From Owenia fusiformis (taxonomy: Eukaryota > Annelida > Polychaeta > Sabellida > Oweniidae): 60,000 bases of DNA. The position numbers and the translations under genes are program-made. Positions within the stretch are counted from its first letter, which is position 1, and the number at the start of each line of letters is the position of its first letter. The notes under the pieces are model-generated. The model saw only the letters and a list, made by a program, of their open reading frames with translations. It was not told the origin of the DNA and did not search any database. Where the stretch lies: positions 2,200,109 through 2,260,108 of the forward strand of contig CAIIXF020000003.1 in NCBI GenBank assembly GCA_903813345.2, given 5' to 3'. Shown here one piece after another: positions 35,301-50,300 of this stretch.

Positions 35301-38300
35301 ACCAAAAGTGTCATTAGACAGTGTGCCATGCTTATACGTATTCACGTACCAAATATGAACAAAATCGCTCAACTACTTTTCGAATTATAGTAAAATAAGT
35401 TAAAATGGCAGCCATTTTTCAAAATTTTCACCATTTTTCAAAATGGCCGCCATCTACCAAAAGTGTCATTAGACAGTGTGCCATGCTTACAGCATTCGAA
35501 TACCGAATATGAACAAAATCGCTCCACTACTTTTCGAGTTATAGTGAAATACGTTAAAATGGCGGCAATTTTGAAAAATGACCGCCCTCTACCAAAAGTG
35601 TCATTAGACAGTGTGCCATGCTTATACGTATTCACATACCAAATATGAACAAAATCGCTCCACTACTTTTCGAGTTTTAGTAAAATAAGTTAAAATGGCG
35701 GCCATTTTTCAAAATATCCGCCATTTTTCAAAATGGCCGCCTTCTACCAAAAGTGTCATTAGACAGTGTGCCATGCTTATAGTATTCACATACCAAATAT
35801 GAACAAAATCACTCCACTACTTTTCTAGTTACAGCAAAAATCGTAAAATAACGAGTAGAGGCCGCCATTTTTCAAGATGGCTGCCATGTGCTTTTTTAAT
35901 ATCTACATTTCTAGCTTTATTAATGTCCTATATAATTTTTTTACATTTAAAACATATTGCTATTACAGTTTTACATATTACACCTAAATTACTGTAAAAT
36001 TGGCACTAAAATGGCCGCCATGAGCGGCCATTTTGAAAATCGGCTTTCGAGCAGAACTTCTACCCCCATAGGGTATATGTGTACAAAATATGAATAAAAT
36101 CGGGTAAACGGTATTTGAGTTATTGCCCGGACGGACGGACGTACTTTCGCAGAGTCCTTTGTGCAATTTTTTCCTTGTGCTGTGCAATTAGATTAGCGGG
36201 TTGCACATTCTAGTACAGTCCACAGTGCCAAATCTGTCCAAGTTATAATAGACAATGTTTATCATATCAAAATTGATACGGGGTGCGATTGTTCTTTATG
36301 AATGTGAGGTGCACTGGTTATGAAAACTGACCAACTTCTGGGTTGCACCACAGAAGTAGGTAAAAACCCCAGAAGGGTATATCTGAACGCATGGCGCACA
36401 GCACTAAGGACTCTGTGGGAGAGCGGACGGACGGACGGACGGACAGACGGACTGGGCGTTCCCTATATCCCTCCGAACTTCGTTCGATGGGATAATCAAG
36501 AACCCATATAAGGCCAAAATCTTAGATTCTGTGCACTGATCTTTCCATAAAAGTGTTGCTGATTTATTGTAAAAGTTTTTTTTATCACTTTTTAACCCTT
36601 CCTAACACACTGGTGACAAAATATGCAAAAAATGACTCTATCTTTCCTGAAAAATTGGCCTTAAAATTGACACCTGAAGGGTATGTTTATCCATTTCCAT
36701 GGCAACCACTTAATCATGTGACTTGAAATTTTTATCATTTATTCCGTTAGCCTATAAATATACCATAGTAATTTGAAATTTTTTGAAGTTCTTGCCCAAT
36801 TTTATAGTAGGGGCCCAAATTATAGCCCATGGGGGTAAAATAGTCAAAAATCTAAAAACTGAAAAACTAAAATCTAATAATCAATACAAATATGTAAAAT
36901 CATACTAGCAACATGAAAAATTATATCCCATAAAATATCTTTAAACGCATGCCTTAACCCTAATTCTGACTATTAGAGTAGATAGTAAATGTCATATTTT
37001 GACATATACAGACTAATTGATATGAATTTGTTTGTCGGGATTTGTTACTCCGTGGAATTGCCATTTTCTGGTTTACAAACTTGTATAAAGCGGCAAATTG
37101 ATAAACTGTTGGTGAATCAATTGATATTCGTGTCAAGTGGTGAGAAATAGATGTTCTAACGAGTGGCTTTAAAAAGGTAAGATAGCATGAACACAATCTA
37201 CATCGTTTAATTAATAAAACCGTTTTATTACATTTTGAAATGGGCTTATATAGCCCTAAGATTTAGTACCTGAAATATCTGTCTTCTTCAGAAGCCTTTC
37301 TGTTATTTTTTCCTGGTTTGAAATACAATTGTTTAACCATTTTCTTTTCGATTCCTCTTGTTCCAAAAAGAGAAATTCTCCAAGTGGTGAATATATCTTA
37401 TCAAGGTCTTTTAGTTCGGAACCATTCTCCTGTAGGAAAGATTCGAAATTCTTTGTCCCGTCAACGATTCCTGGATATTAAAATAGATTATATAAATATT
37501 TAAACATATAAACTTGGAGTTTATATGTCGTCTTTGTGCTTTTTCTGATCTTATGAAGTTAAAGGACTAGTAATAAGATGGCAAGAGATTTTGGACAGCT
37601 GTATTTTTGGTCACGGGTATTTCCCGACCATACAATGAATATTTTATATTAAAACAATATCTTGACTCCAACAAAAGTGCATGAAAAAAATAAAAATCTC
37701 ATTTTAATAATGAGATTAGCCATGGATTAGTAACCCACCTCCTCACTTTTTCAATAATGTTGACCTTATATTGAAAAAGAGGACAGTGAATATCAAAGTT
37801 TCTGAGCAAAATTAGATTGCAACATTAGTTATCAGTGATCTCATATATAGGAACATTGGATTGAATTCCTAATTTTTTTTAAGAATTTTGGGCTCTCTCT
37901 CCAAGAAATACTGAAATAATTGCTATGTGATATCTATAATATATTCAACACAAATAGATGGCAACACGGGCGTGGCATATTTACTTGGTTACCATAGCAA
38001 CGGCATCGCATATTCAGAATTGCCCATAATATTTCTTGATCATACTTTATACATGTAAAGAAATAGAATGTAAATCAATCATTGTTTTCAGCTTTGACCT
38101 ACTTTTATGCTGAATGTCAAAGGACAAGGTACCAATTTGGAATCATCTTGAGCAATTTTACCTTATTTCAAGAAAATAATTTCGAAAACAGCTATGGTTG
38201 TCATACCATAACAGGTATATCAGTCTGTCAATCTACATTCCCCATGCATCGTCTGATTCTTTAGTTTCCATTTGATGAAAATTTCATATAAACCAGAGCT

Positions 38301-41300
38301 ATCATCATGATAACTGATAGAATCAAGACTTTGGAAAAGACCTGAAAAGTGGGGATGGCATATTCACCTGAATACAACAGCTAACATAGGCATAGCCAGG
38401 TGGTGTGATTGGGGCAACCCCCCCCCCATTTACCAATAAAAATAGAACCATTACAGCAGGAGATCCAAGACGTCATATCCATTGTTCTTTCGGCAGAAGA
38501 GCTTTAAAATGCTTTTGACTTGAAGCTTCTAGCTCAACTTTGAAGGAATTTTTGTAAAATTCAAGTCAAATTAAACTTTTTTGAGTTGCTTATGCCCATA
38601 TCGCACCCCCTCCCCCTGATTGAAAGCTGGTTGCGCCCCTGATTAATAATTGCCATTATGACATCATAATATACACAGTCCAAATTAGATAATTTTCTAT
38701 CGTTATTAGGTTATTTTCTGCCAGCCATCAAATTTTAAAAGGAATACATGTCAGTCAACTAGTCAAAATGTAACATTTCCCAAAGAATTGTTTTCACAGC
38801 AGATAGTTTTGCAACATACTGTAACCATAGCAACAGCTTGAATTGGATATTTTCATTACATTTTTTCAATTTTTATGACCATACATGTATGAATGAAATA
38901 AACTAATAAACTCATCGAAAAGAAATGAACTAATTAACTACTTAAAAGCATTACTGACCATTTTAAAGACAATAATTTCCCAGATTTTACATCATGATTA
39001 AAATAAAATATGCAAGAACAAACGTGTATGGCGTCATAATTAATATGCAAATCACCTTATTTCCATATTTTATAAACCGTTTGATTGCTCTTTCCATGAC
39101 CTTTCATTTGGTACAAATGTCACCTAAACCTGAGCAATATTGACGAAGATAGGGACCAAACACTGAAAAGAGCCTCTAAAAGTGGGTGGGTGATATTTAC
39201 TTTGCTACCATAGCAACGCCATATCGGATTCAGAATTGCCAACTTAATATTTCCTAATTGCATTATCCATTATCTTCCATTTGGTGTGAATTTCATCTAA
39301 ATCTGAGCAATAATGACAGAGATAGGGGCTATACACTGAAAAGAGCCCATAAAATTGGGCGTGGCATATTTAATTGGTTACCATAACAACGCCGTCGCGG
39401 ATTCAGAACTGCCAACATCATTTTTCTTGATCAGTATCACTTCTAGTTCATGAAAACATATGTCGCTTAGCTCGCCTCTCAAAAGGACACGGAACCTCTT
39501 ATTTGGACTTTTGCTCCCACACTACATAATATCTTGTGTTATATTTGGAACTCATGTCTTGTACTCATAGTGTCAGCTACTGAATGCAGTTTATTCATAC
39601 AGAATAATATGGCATTGTGACTTGCAAACACTTGAGTAGTATTATATCAAACAGCATTTATATAGAAGGTAGAAGAAAATGTTTGAAGGATACATGCTGA
39701 TAAAAGTCATGTTCATAGTAATTTGAGTAATGGCTGATGATTGAATGTACTTTTTTTCTCCAGCACTTCACATTGTCTTGACATTATATCCTTTATGTAA
39801 CCCAATCCCAAAAGAGGGGTGTATAAATTCAAGAATCTGGCAAACTTCATTACACTTTCATTTGGTTGGGATATAGCGAGGTTTTTATTACTCCGGTCTT
39901 ATTCCATATAATTATATAAATATGGTGAGGTAGAATTGCTAATCATAAATTTCATTCAAAATGGGTTAGTACAAAACATGGCACCGTGGCATGGCACAGG
40001 TACACCCTATGACATAGGCTACGGCACCCCCCATGCCATACTGTAGGCACTAAAACACTATTTCGAGTCAAATTCTTGCATATTTATGTAGATTATGATT
40101 ACCCTTACAAATGTCTACCCTTCCAAACATTGTACTTGAGCCTCTTACTAAAGTTATATTATCTTTCTTGGCATAGTTTGCCATGAATGAACATTTGTAA
40201 ATCTGAATCAAGTTACAGACGTATGAAGTACGTACTCAAGGACCCATTCTCTCTTTGCCAAAAACAAAACTTTAGTAAGAGGATCAAGCACAAAAATAAT
40301 CGAAATAAATCTGAATTAGTATTCAAGAGCCAATGACACAGGGGTGCCATAAAGTATGCCATGGCTTAGTGCCATGTTTTGTACTAATCACATTTTATAA
40401 GCTTTTTCTATTTTTATTTCCTAATCAAAATACGGGTGTTTGTGATTCATTTCTGTAAATGTTAAGAATATAAATTGAACACTGTGGCTAGTCGATCTAT
40501 GTGGATGCAGTCATTTATATGCAATGTATCGTGGGTGCTCGCGTACATTATAAGGAATGGGATCATTGCAAAAATATGACAGCAAATCGAGGTAAGTGAT
40601 CTCAGAGTATCTACTTAACATTGTGACTTGAAATCTTGCATACATATTCAATATGCATAGTATGACAATGTGCGAAAGTTTCAGCTACCATACTCCTGTT
40701 ATAGGGAAGATATTTGAAAAACAGTTCGTAAACGTCAACATATATGTATAAAATGGATGTCACTACGTATCATTTGGATTCAGAACGGTAACAAATGGAT
40801 GCTATAATAAATTATACTTTTATCATAATGATTTATTTACTGATGGACAACTGGCTAGATTTTCTTTGTATCCATTGTTTGGATAAACATTCGTCATTCA
40901 GTAAAGTAATTAGCTACACCATTACAAGACACCTTCATGAAGAATTGAAAATACTATATATAAACCCATCAACTGGAAAATGCCATTACAGTTGAAACAA
41001 CTATGGTTTTATCCCTAATACTGTTAATTTGAAAAACGGGTCCATAACATGTAATGATGACAATGAAAATGTTGAAATAAGGTACGCCAATGAAATGAAT
41101 TCAGAGCCAAAGACCCATCAACCCACTGGAATACCCATAAATCAAGTTTCATAGCCTTGCCAAAGTCGGTCTCTTTTACTTATCTTGACTTCTATTATGA
41201 CCGCCTTGTACCCAAGAGAAAGCCACGTGCTTTACCGACCCAATGTTTTTGTTGGTAAAATTTGACCAATCAACGACGGCCCTACATTGCTGGACTAGGT

Positions 41301-44300
41301 CTTCGTGCATTTCCATCGCGAATTCAGTTTTGATTTTGAATCAACATTGAATTGCATGATTTAATTTATATGAGTAGTAATGAGTGCTTACATTCCAATG
41401 TACATTGGAATGTTTGCTAATAACTCAGTCATTCAGCATGGGTTTAAAATCATATTTGGCACAATTAAACCTTGTTCAATTTCAGTTCATTATACATTTA
41501 ATTCAATTATATTGCAGTTGAAAGTTACATAGGTCAATGCCTTGCGCAATGTGCATTACAGGCTAGCGTTTTGAAATGAATATAGATCAAATTAATTAAC
41601 TCATTGAGTGAATTACTTATACTTATATTGGACAAGGCTTATTGTGCCAAATGTGACACTTAACCCGATTTATTAATATTTGTCAGGGTTACCTTTTTTA
41701 GCTCACCCTGTACATACAATTTACAATTATCAGCAACATAACAAGGCCAATGATTATGTCAATGTACCATACCATACACACTCTCCTATGTATACCGTTC
41801 CGCATTAGTGAAATTGGTGACATTAATACGGAATAAATCATACCATTTCATGAAAAATGGTGACCTTGTCCTACGGAAATTGAGATTATGTTTCACAGCA
41901 AGTTCTCACGGCGATACTGTATAGCACATGCTCTGGGGAATTGATTCTACTTTCTATAGACACCAATCACATCGCTGTCGATAGAATAATAAAAAAGCCT
42001 TAGGGCCCCAACCTCCTTTGTTTACATTTACAAAAACGTGAAAAAATGACAAAAGTTGTCATAACTTTTTAAATCTTAAACTATTGAAACCGATTTCACT
42101 TGCCAGCGACAGATACTTTAGTCGTTGACGAACCAAACATGTCAGTTTGATTCGTAATATCTCCAAATAAACGATTTCAACATTTTAAAAAACTCGATGC
42201 TAGTCCACGTGTTAATACGGAATTGGTCGACTCGATAAGTAAATTCGATGAACGAAACGGTGTACTCGTGAATCAAATGAAGCAATTAAGATAATTAGTA
42301 GTGTTATACAATATTAGTATGTTTTGACCCGGGGTATTAAACATAATACCTTGAATACGGGTTTTAGTAGCATGGGCATTTAATTTCAATTATAACTTCA
42401 TTCGTCATGGAGAGGGTAAGAGTGTCATGCCGGTTTCAAGAATGTACCAAACACTTGGCAAGAAAATCGTCTAAGTGCCAGCACTAGACACGGTGATAGG
42501 GAATGTCGCATAAGTAATGACAACTATACTACAATGTTTATTTCACAAGGAAACAATATGAAAATGTAAGCTTCAATTTGCTGAATTAAATTCAAATGGA
42601 CAAATGGACAGCTAACCTCATTTAGTACTTATTGTCTTTCTAAAATGTGGCGTCAACCATATTTTTGAATGAAAATGTCGGAAAAATCAAAAGACTTTTG
42701 TTCCTGCCCACTTTTTTTACAAAGACAATTTGGTTGGCTGTCCATTTTTAACACTTCAATCATCCTCTGGTGTAATGGAAACGTGTTGGGGGAATCGGCA
42801 AGTAAGAAAACAACTCAACACGTTCACAAAGTACCAAATATTATGACACCTACCTGGACTTTCGTGGGGTATTCTTGTGCACCCCAAGAAATACCCCACG
42901 CGAGACCATCCCCTGACTATAGCAATTCTTAAATACAAAACAAACACGTTGCTTTATTAGCTTGGATCCAGGACATACGTTGTAGCCGTCGGTAAACTAC
43001 TACCTATTAGATGCAATAAGAAAAGGTACAACAACCTATCTATACTATTAATGGGCGTAAAGCTATCACGTTGACGCCGTCGATGTACAACTTATCTTTA
43101 AATACTTAAGAAAAAGAGAACACTATTTATGTACATTCAATCCTTGCGATTGACGACGGACGTGTTGACGCCGTCGATTAACGTGCCATTTGCATGCAAT
43201 AAGATACTGTCCAATGTCTATCAATAAGCTATCAGAACAATTATCATTGCAAGTTTTATGGAAATTGTGATTTCCCCGGGAATGTATGCGATTTAACACC
43301 CATTCCGTATTAACACGTGGACTAGCATCGAGTTTTTCAAAATGTTGAAATAGTTTATTTGGAGATATTACGAACCAAACTGACATGTTCGGTTCGTGAA
43401 AGACTAAAGTATCTGTCGCTAGCAAGTGAAATCGGTTTCAACAGATTTAGATTCAAATAGTTATGACAACTTTTGTCATTTTTTCACGTTTTTGTAAATG
43501 TAAACAAAGGAGGTTGGGGCCCTAAGGCTTTTTTATTATTCTATTGACAGAGATGTGATTGGTGTCTATAGAAAGTAGAATCAATTCCCCAGAGCATGTG
43601 CTATACAGTATCGCCGTGCGAACTTGCTGTAAAACATAATCTCAATTTCCGTAGGACAAGGTCGCCATTTTTCATGAAATGGTATGATTTATTCCGTATT
43701 AATGTCAACAATTTCACTAATACGGAACGGTATACATAGGAGAGTGTACATGTAAAATACTTTTGTGAAGTATATTGAAAAGTAAAACAATGGAAATAAG
43801 GAATATGCTCCTTATTTCTGTGAGACTTTAGTACGTTTATATATTTGCCAGTGGAGTCTCAGTACTACAAAATCCGACTGAGTCTTGAAAACTTCAATAG
43901 GACAACAGAATCACATACTCGTAAATTTCAATGGGTCATTTTATTTTTCATTGGTATCTAATGAGACTCAATTGAAATTACCCCAGAGTAGCTCTTGTGG
44001 TATTACAATGCGAGAGTAACTCATGCGGTATTGCAATGTCAGAGTAACTCTTGTGATATTACAATGTAGAGAAATGCATGTGGTATTGCAATGGCGGAGT
44101 AACAAATGTGGTATTGTAATGTCAGAATAGCACATGTGGTATTGTCAGAGATTGAAAATGGATTACAAATTGTGGAACTGTTACCAAAATCAGTTTCATA
44201 ATCCATCCCCTTTTCATACATTTTCACATTCATACATAGCTTTACTGTTCATCAGCTTTCCATAGGTCCAGTATAAGTCAGTCAATGTTATTATATTCAT

Positions 44301-47300
44301 GCCTCATTGGATACTCTGGTATTGAATTAAATCCCCTCACATAAATAATGGATTATATTGGTTTCCCATGACCTAGCAAACTGCCATGCATTCATTAGCT
44401 GTCAACACATACATACATTTACAAATGTTCCTTCATTAATGCCTTGGTCACATAGGCTCCGATTTTCACTACGGCGCCCGGCCGATGAGTATTATGTTCA
44501 AAATCGGCCGGCGAGCCCGGGCATCGTACGGGCGCCGGGCGATGATCGCCACTCATCGGCCGATTTTTAGACATCGTACGGGCGCCGGCAGAGTTTTATC
44601 GCGGAGATAAAAGTTGCCGATGTCTTGGCGATTTTTTCTCAACCAAACTCATCGGTACCTACCCGGCCGTGTCCCGTCCGGTCATCGTACGATTATCTTA
44701 CGGCGCCCGGTGGCATCGCACGGTCATCTTGGGATTTTGCGTGCTGATTTGTTTGATAAATCTTAATAATGATTACATATAAAGTGATAAAAAGGTTCTA
44801 AAAATAATGAGGTAAGGAATTATAATTACTACATACTGTCAGAGATTTTTTATAAAACATAAATGGAACGATTAGGCTTACTGTAAAACAATCACACACA
44901 TCTGAATGGCTGGGTGGGTGGGTTGATCTAGTCGTTCTTATATTGACATTAATCGTGTATGTCTGTCATACACATTGAATAGAGTGATACATTTTTATAC
45001 GTATATTCACTCATGCATATACCATTACAAATCATTTATTTTAAAAATCTTCTGACTGATTTTGTGAGTAGTATTTCGAAGGGTCACAATTTTAATACGA
45101 AGTTCACTGTCTCAATAATTACAGTTAATATGCCAAAGGCTAAGGATAGAAGGGGATTAGGCCAATTGGCCATATATAGGTAGGTATATAGGTAGACATA
45201 GTATTTGTTTATATGAAAGATCTAAAAATGGGTTAAGGTCAGGGTGCACTTTGATGAAAAGACCACGTGCAGTATGGCAAGTAATTTTAGACGGTCATAA
45301 CTTTCACCATGAATACTTTCTGGGCATAAATACAGTGTTCTTATTAAAACAATGTGTTTTCTTTCAATTGGAGTACCCATGATAGTAAAAATATCAATCA
45401 AACAATTTGAAAAATTATGATTAGGGACCCCATGTCAGCATTTTTTTCTAAATATTGAACCTATTTACTCGAAAAGAGGATCTTCTTTTTCTGATTTTTA
45501 TTGCATGAAAACATTATTAACCTGGCTCGTATTTCGTTTTCGAATCTTGCATTTACGCCATGTGGAACAGTCATACTGGGTCATACAAGAATTAAGTATA
45601 AATCTAGAGGCCTGTTGATCGACCGATGTCCTGGCGGGTGCCGTACGGCCATCGGCAGATAGCCTTGCGATACCCGTGCGATGTCTTTCAGATTCAATTG
45701 ATTGCGGGCGCCGTACGATGCCTGTTTTAATGTGACCATACTCACGATTAGATCAAGACATCGGTGATAAGTCACTGGCGCCCGGTCGATTTAGAAATCG
45801 GCCGATGACTACTCATCGGCCGGCGCCCGGCGGCTATGTGACCCAGGCATAATGCATCGATTTTCTCAAAGATGGCAGATGGGTAAACAGAACTTTCAAA
45901 GACGGACAGGGCGAACTCCATAACATGGGATTTCCCATTGGATAATCCTCATTCCCATGTAACTTTCATATTAACTTTTCAATCCACATGCCCTTATATG
46001 AAGTGAATGCTACCTTAAAATGTAATCTTATATTGCAAAAAATATGAAAAATCATGGTCATCTTTTTCAGTAATAAGGTCAATATTATTGAAGGTGGCTT
46101 ACTAATCCATGGATAATCTCATTATTAAAATGAGATTTTTTGTTTTTTTCATGCACATTTGTTGAAGTCAAGATATTGTTTTAATATAAAATGTTCATTG
46201 TGTGGTCGGGAAATACCCGTGACCAAAAATACAGCTGTCCAAAATCTCTTGCCATCTTAATACTAGTCCTTTTCAATCTGGAGTCTACTATTTTTCTAAA
46301 TCTACAAAGTTGATTATTATATTGAACTAAATATGTGAATTATTATGATTTGTGGATTGGCTAAATCCGAAGGACCGCCCATTCAAACTCCAAAAGAATA
46401 TGAAGCAGTGCTATAAATAAGTCATTAATAATTGGCATTATCGAAATTAACATGCAACTTTAAGCTTTCACCCTTTCACACTTTAGTCTTACAACTACCC
46501 TCTAACCATTCGTAGATCTCATTCAGACACTTGCATACTGTGGTAAATGTTACGTTATTTCAAAAGATAAGAAAACCATACCAAAACATAAGAAATAGAA
46601 CGGAGCATGTTCTACAAACGAGCCAGTTTTAATAGTCTAGTTTTAATACACGATTTATATTGGCGGGTGTACATGTATCCATTGAATGGTTCAACCTCTC
46701 AATGTGAATAGAATCATTGAAAATGGAATATTTTATCTCCAAGACGATTTCAATAAACTGGAACTTACAAAACTCCCCCTATTTCTTAAACTAGACTTAT
46801 CAAGTTTGCTCGCCTCTTGCCGCCATATTGTTTAAAACGGGAAGTTTATCGTTGCCCTTTAAAAAAATTCGCACTTATCTTATTTGAAGTCTTCGGACAG
46901 ATACGCCCGATATATCCTATTGAATCGCGGTGCTACTTGAACGTTTACAGAGGGAGCGGCATACAAATAAGTCAAATATGAAACTATCGCTGGCAAAGAT
47001 TATATTACTTGAGCATAATTCCTTGACATCATCATTTTTAGAATCCAATCGGTAAACTTGTATTTGAATTGTTTATTCGATAACATTAATTTACGAAAAC
47101 GGCGGCCATTTTTGATTAAGCAGTCGTATTTAAAATTCCTTTCTGTGGATAGTCTCTACAGTACACTAAGGCATAAGTCTTGTATCAAAACTGAACTCAA
47201 TCTGTCAAACGGTATTTGAGTTAAGGCTCGGATACACTAATTAACAGACGAACGAAATGAGATACCTATAGCTTTTAGCCTACGGTCAAAAAATTGCTGA

Positions 47301-50300
47301 CTTTGCACTCTTTAACCCCTACATGGATCTGAAGCCAATTTGAATCAAGGTAGGTTGGTCACAACGAGGGTCAACAGAAGACATTTTTGTCATACAAGAT
47401 TGTTATTGCTCTGTCCCTTTACTATAATGTTGTTTGTTCGTTATCAATTGTTTTCTCCTGTTATATTTGGCATAAGTATAGTAATTTTTAACACCTACCG
47501 AGTAAAACATCTCTGGCGACCGATGCGCTACTACTCACAATGGCATGTGGAGCATGTGATAGCACATCTAGAATCGGTGTAATCACTCCGTTAGCTTGTT
47601 CGGCAAATTGCGAAGAAGAGGATGCTACTTGCTGTAGAGATTGACTCAACATAAGTAACCGAGGAACTGGATCACCTTGATTGATGACATTTACAAATTT
47701 AGAAGCCATTTCATGTTTATCGACGAACTCTGTCACCCCTTTAGTAGCAACAAGAGGTGCCCCGAAGCTTATGCAACAAGTCGTTGTATCTTTTATCTGT
47801 TTTATATCCATCTGAACAAGCATTTCAAGAGCAACAATTTGTGCGACGGCGCCACCCATACTGTGACCACAAATAACAATGCGATACCCTCTGTACTTCT
47901 GTAGGATGGTCTCTACAGGAATCATCTCTGCAATTTCGTAGAAACCTGCATGGAGGCGTCCCTCGTAATCACTTGCCTTCGGGAAGAGTTTTAAATCAGA
48001 GAGCACGTCATCAAAATTATTAGTTCCTAGATAGAAAAGAGAGAAGTGATCTGACTGCGTTGATAAAAACGAAATTGATAATTGTGACTTCTTGATGACA
48101 TACGTAACAGATATCTTCAATCGCTGGATGGTCTGGATTACTCCTGTTGCTGACGGGGCCCCACTGAAAATGTAAAAGTTATGGAATTTGACTCTTTCAA
48201 CCATTAGCATATACCCTAGGCTCCAAGAATATATGAGGTGCTTGTCTCAAAAGTGGTCAGCAAATTTTTAATTAGCTATTATAGTGGCGCCCTCTTTCCA
48301 TTTTCTGACATAGGGGTGGCTTGACAAAATATTTTTTAAAGTTGTTTCTCTATGCAATTGGAATGATGAATGTACATATTGAATAGAAATGTCTGAGGTA
48401 TCCTCTGAATTTTCTGGGCATTTGTGTGAATAACGGTTCCGAATAATTAACCCTTTGAATCCTAAAAGTTGGTTAAAAAAGTGGGGCTATACTACATATC
48501 TTTACATCGTATGGGTAAAATAAAAGATTTTGATTCTCTTTTTTAATTTTATTATAAACTTAGTTTAATAAAGGATAAAATGCCATGGTATTTGCTTTTT
48601 CGAAAATCATTGATTTTTTCAGAAAAAATATCAAAAAATTGCCATATTTTTTTAATATTTCACTATATTTCAAAAGCTCATGACAAAAATGATTTTTTTA
48701 AATAATTCACAAATAGATAATGTTAATCCAACATACATGGTTATATAATGTGCTAATCTACGTAAATGTTTATGCTTTTCTCAATTGGATATATATTGAT
48801 TTAGAGGTTTAACCCTTTAAACACTAATATTACTTGAAATGTTTTCATGTATTATTCTATTCAAATGATAGTATTATTGTAAATATCCAATGTTCATTTA
48901 TCTTCATTTACAAAGTTGCATATGACACATACATACATTTTATATGTTTCTAGACTACTGATTATATACTTCTGTACTATTTTAACCCTTAGGGCACCAA
49001 TATTGATGAAAATGTATGGTATGGTAAAACACAAGGGTGATAGCATTTGAGCAAACTGATGTTTTCATAGTTTCAGAAAGATCTGATCTAGTTTCTAAAT
49101 ATTTTTACATGTAAATGTCTGTCACAGCATCCTAGACAGTGAGCTTGACTGTGAATTTTATAGTTCAACCTTCACAAATGCCCGGTTATGGTAAGGTACA
49201 AAACAAACAACTTGAATTTGCATTGTACAATATCTCAGGTACATGTAAATGTACACGGACATTTCACCATATACTACATTTGGAGTTTGTGTTGATTTGA
49301 CTATCCGATTCACTGTAAAGTTGTCTAAGATGTTGTTACAGACAATTATATATAAAAATATCTAGAAACTCGACTAGATCTTACTGAAACTATGGAAACA
49401 TCAGTTTGCTCAAATTTTAACATCCTCGTATTGAACCCTACCCTGTGCGTTCAACTGGCATACTTAATTTGGTTCACACCCAATATAAGTAAAATAATTT
49501 GACAGAATGACTGATTTGTTAAAACAAATCTACCAAATATACTATCTGACCAATCTACTATCTTACCTTAAATTCGACTTTAAAGTTGCTCATAGGAAGG
49601 AAATATGCTGAAAATGCTGAATGCTTAAAATCTTACAATATGCAGTTACTCACTGATTAACGTAATTTGTAGCCAGTTTATTAAATCATCAGTATACTGA
49701 TTAAAGTCACATTACTTGACACACCCAATATAGTCTAGAAATTATAAAATGCATATGTGCAACATTGTAAATGAAGATAAATGGACTTTGCATGTTTACA
49801 ACTGAATATAATTGTTTGAATAGTATAACACATGAAGACAATTTCATCTACACTAGTGTTCAAAGGGTTAAAATAGTACAAAAGCAAAAGATCCGTAGTC
49901 TAGAAATTATAAAATGTATATAGGCAACAATGTAAACGAAGCTTAATGGACATTGGATGTTTACAACTGAATACAATTGTTTCAATAAAATAACACATGA
50001 AAACAATTTCATCCATATTAGTGCTCAAAGGGTTAAAATATTAAAAAAACAAATAATCAGTGTCTAGAAATGATAAAATCTATATGTGCAACATTATAAA
50101 TGAAGATAAATGAACATTGGATTTTTACAACTGAATACAATTGTTTGAATAGCTAGAATAATGCAAGAAAATATTTTATCAGAATTAGTGTTCAAGGGGT
50201 TAAAATAGTACAGAAGCACATAATCCGTAGTCTAGAAATTATAAAATGTATATATGAAACAATATAAATGAAACGTAATGGACATTGGATGTTTACAACT

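Larger units (their letters stand above)
33163..37269 (-). other. Lipase intron 5
   Basis: It contains a perfect 25-bp inverted repeat (34345-34447), a twice-repeated TCAAAAGTTATAGCATCCAT unit (34860-35080), the YY1-like tandem array (35150-35880), a GGAC microsatellite (36424-36452) and its associated repeat. The open frames at 33502-33854 and 34084-34382 have no coding character. Confidence 0.7.
37561..46272. mobile_element. 8.7-kb block with 215-bp inverted ends
   Basis: Left AAAGGACTAGTAATAAGATG and its inverse at the right end continue for about 215 bases, including GGTCACGGGTATTTCCCGAC and the hairpin AATCTCATTTTAATAATGAG. Gaps are few. It may be a large non-autonomous transposon or two facing copies of a smaller repeat; a diverged further copy may be at 45265-45500. 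Confidence 0.65.
37471..47498 (-). other. Lipase intron 4 (10 kb), mostly one inverted-repeat-bounded block
   Basis: Arms at 37561-37782 and 46060-46272 bound 8.7 kb. Inside are degenerate tandem units (37960-39440), a TA MITE (39969-40384), a partial Mutator-like MITE (41152-41405), a palindromic element (41778-43747) and a Harbinger-like element (44440-45849). No gene is seen within. Confidence 0.75.

Noticed and set aside
36960-37196. An extra lipase exon between exons 5 and 6
   Set aside because: The minus frame has an HHLTR segment reminiscent of the triad region, but its phase does not fit and exon 6 already supplies the His motif with good splice sites.
47488-48210. A 240-residue single-exon lipase starting at 48210
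   Set aside because: Residues before GTNNFDD come from intron sequence: a strong acceptor lies at 48027 and the upstream part belongs to the inverted repeat duplicated at 51212. The FRG half of the motif is in exon 3.
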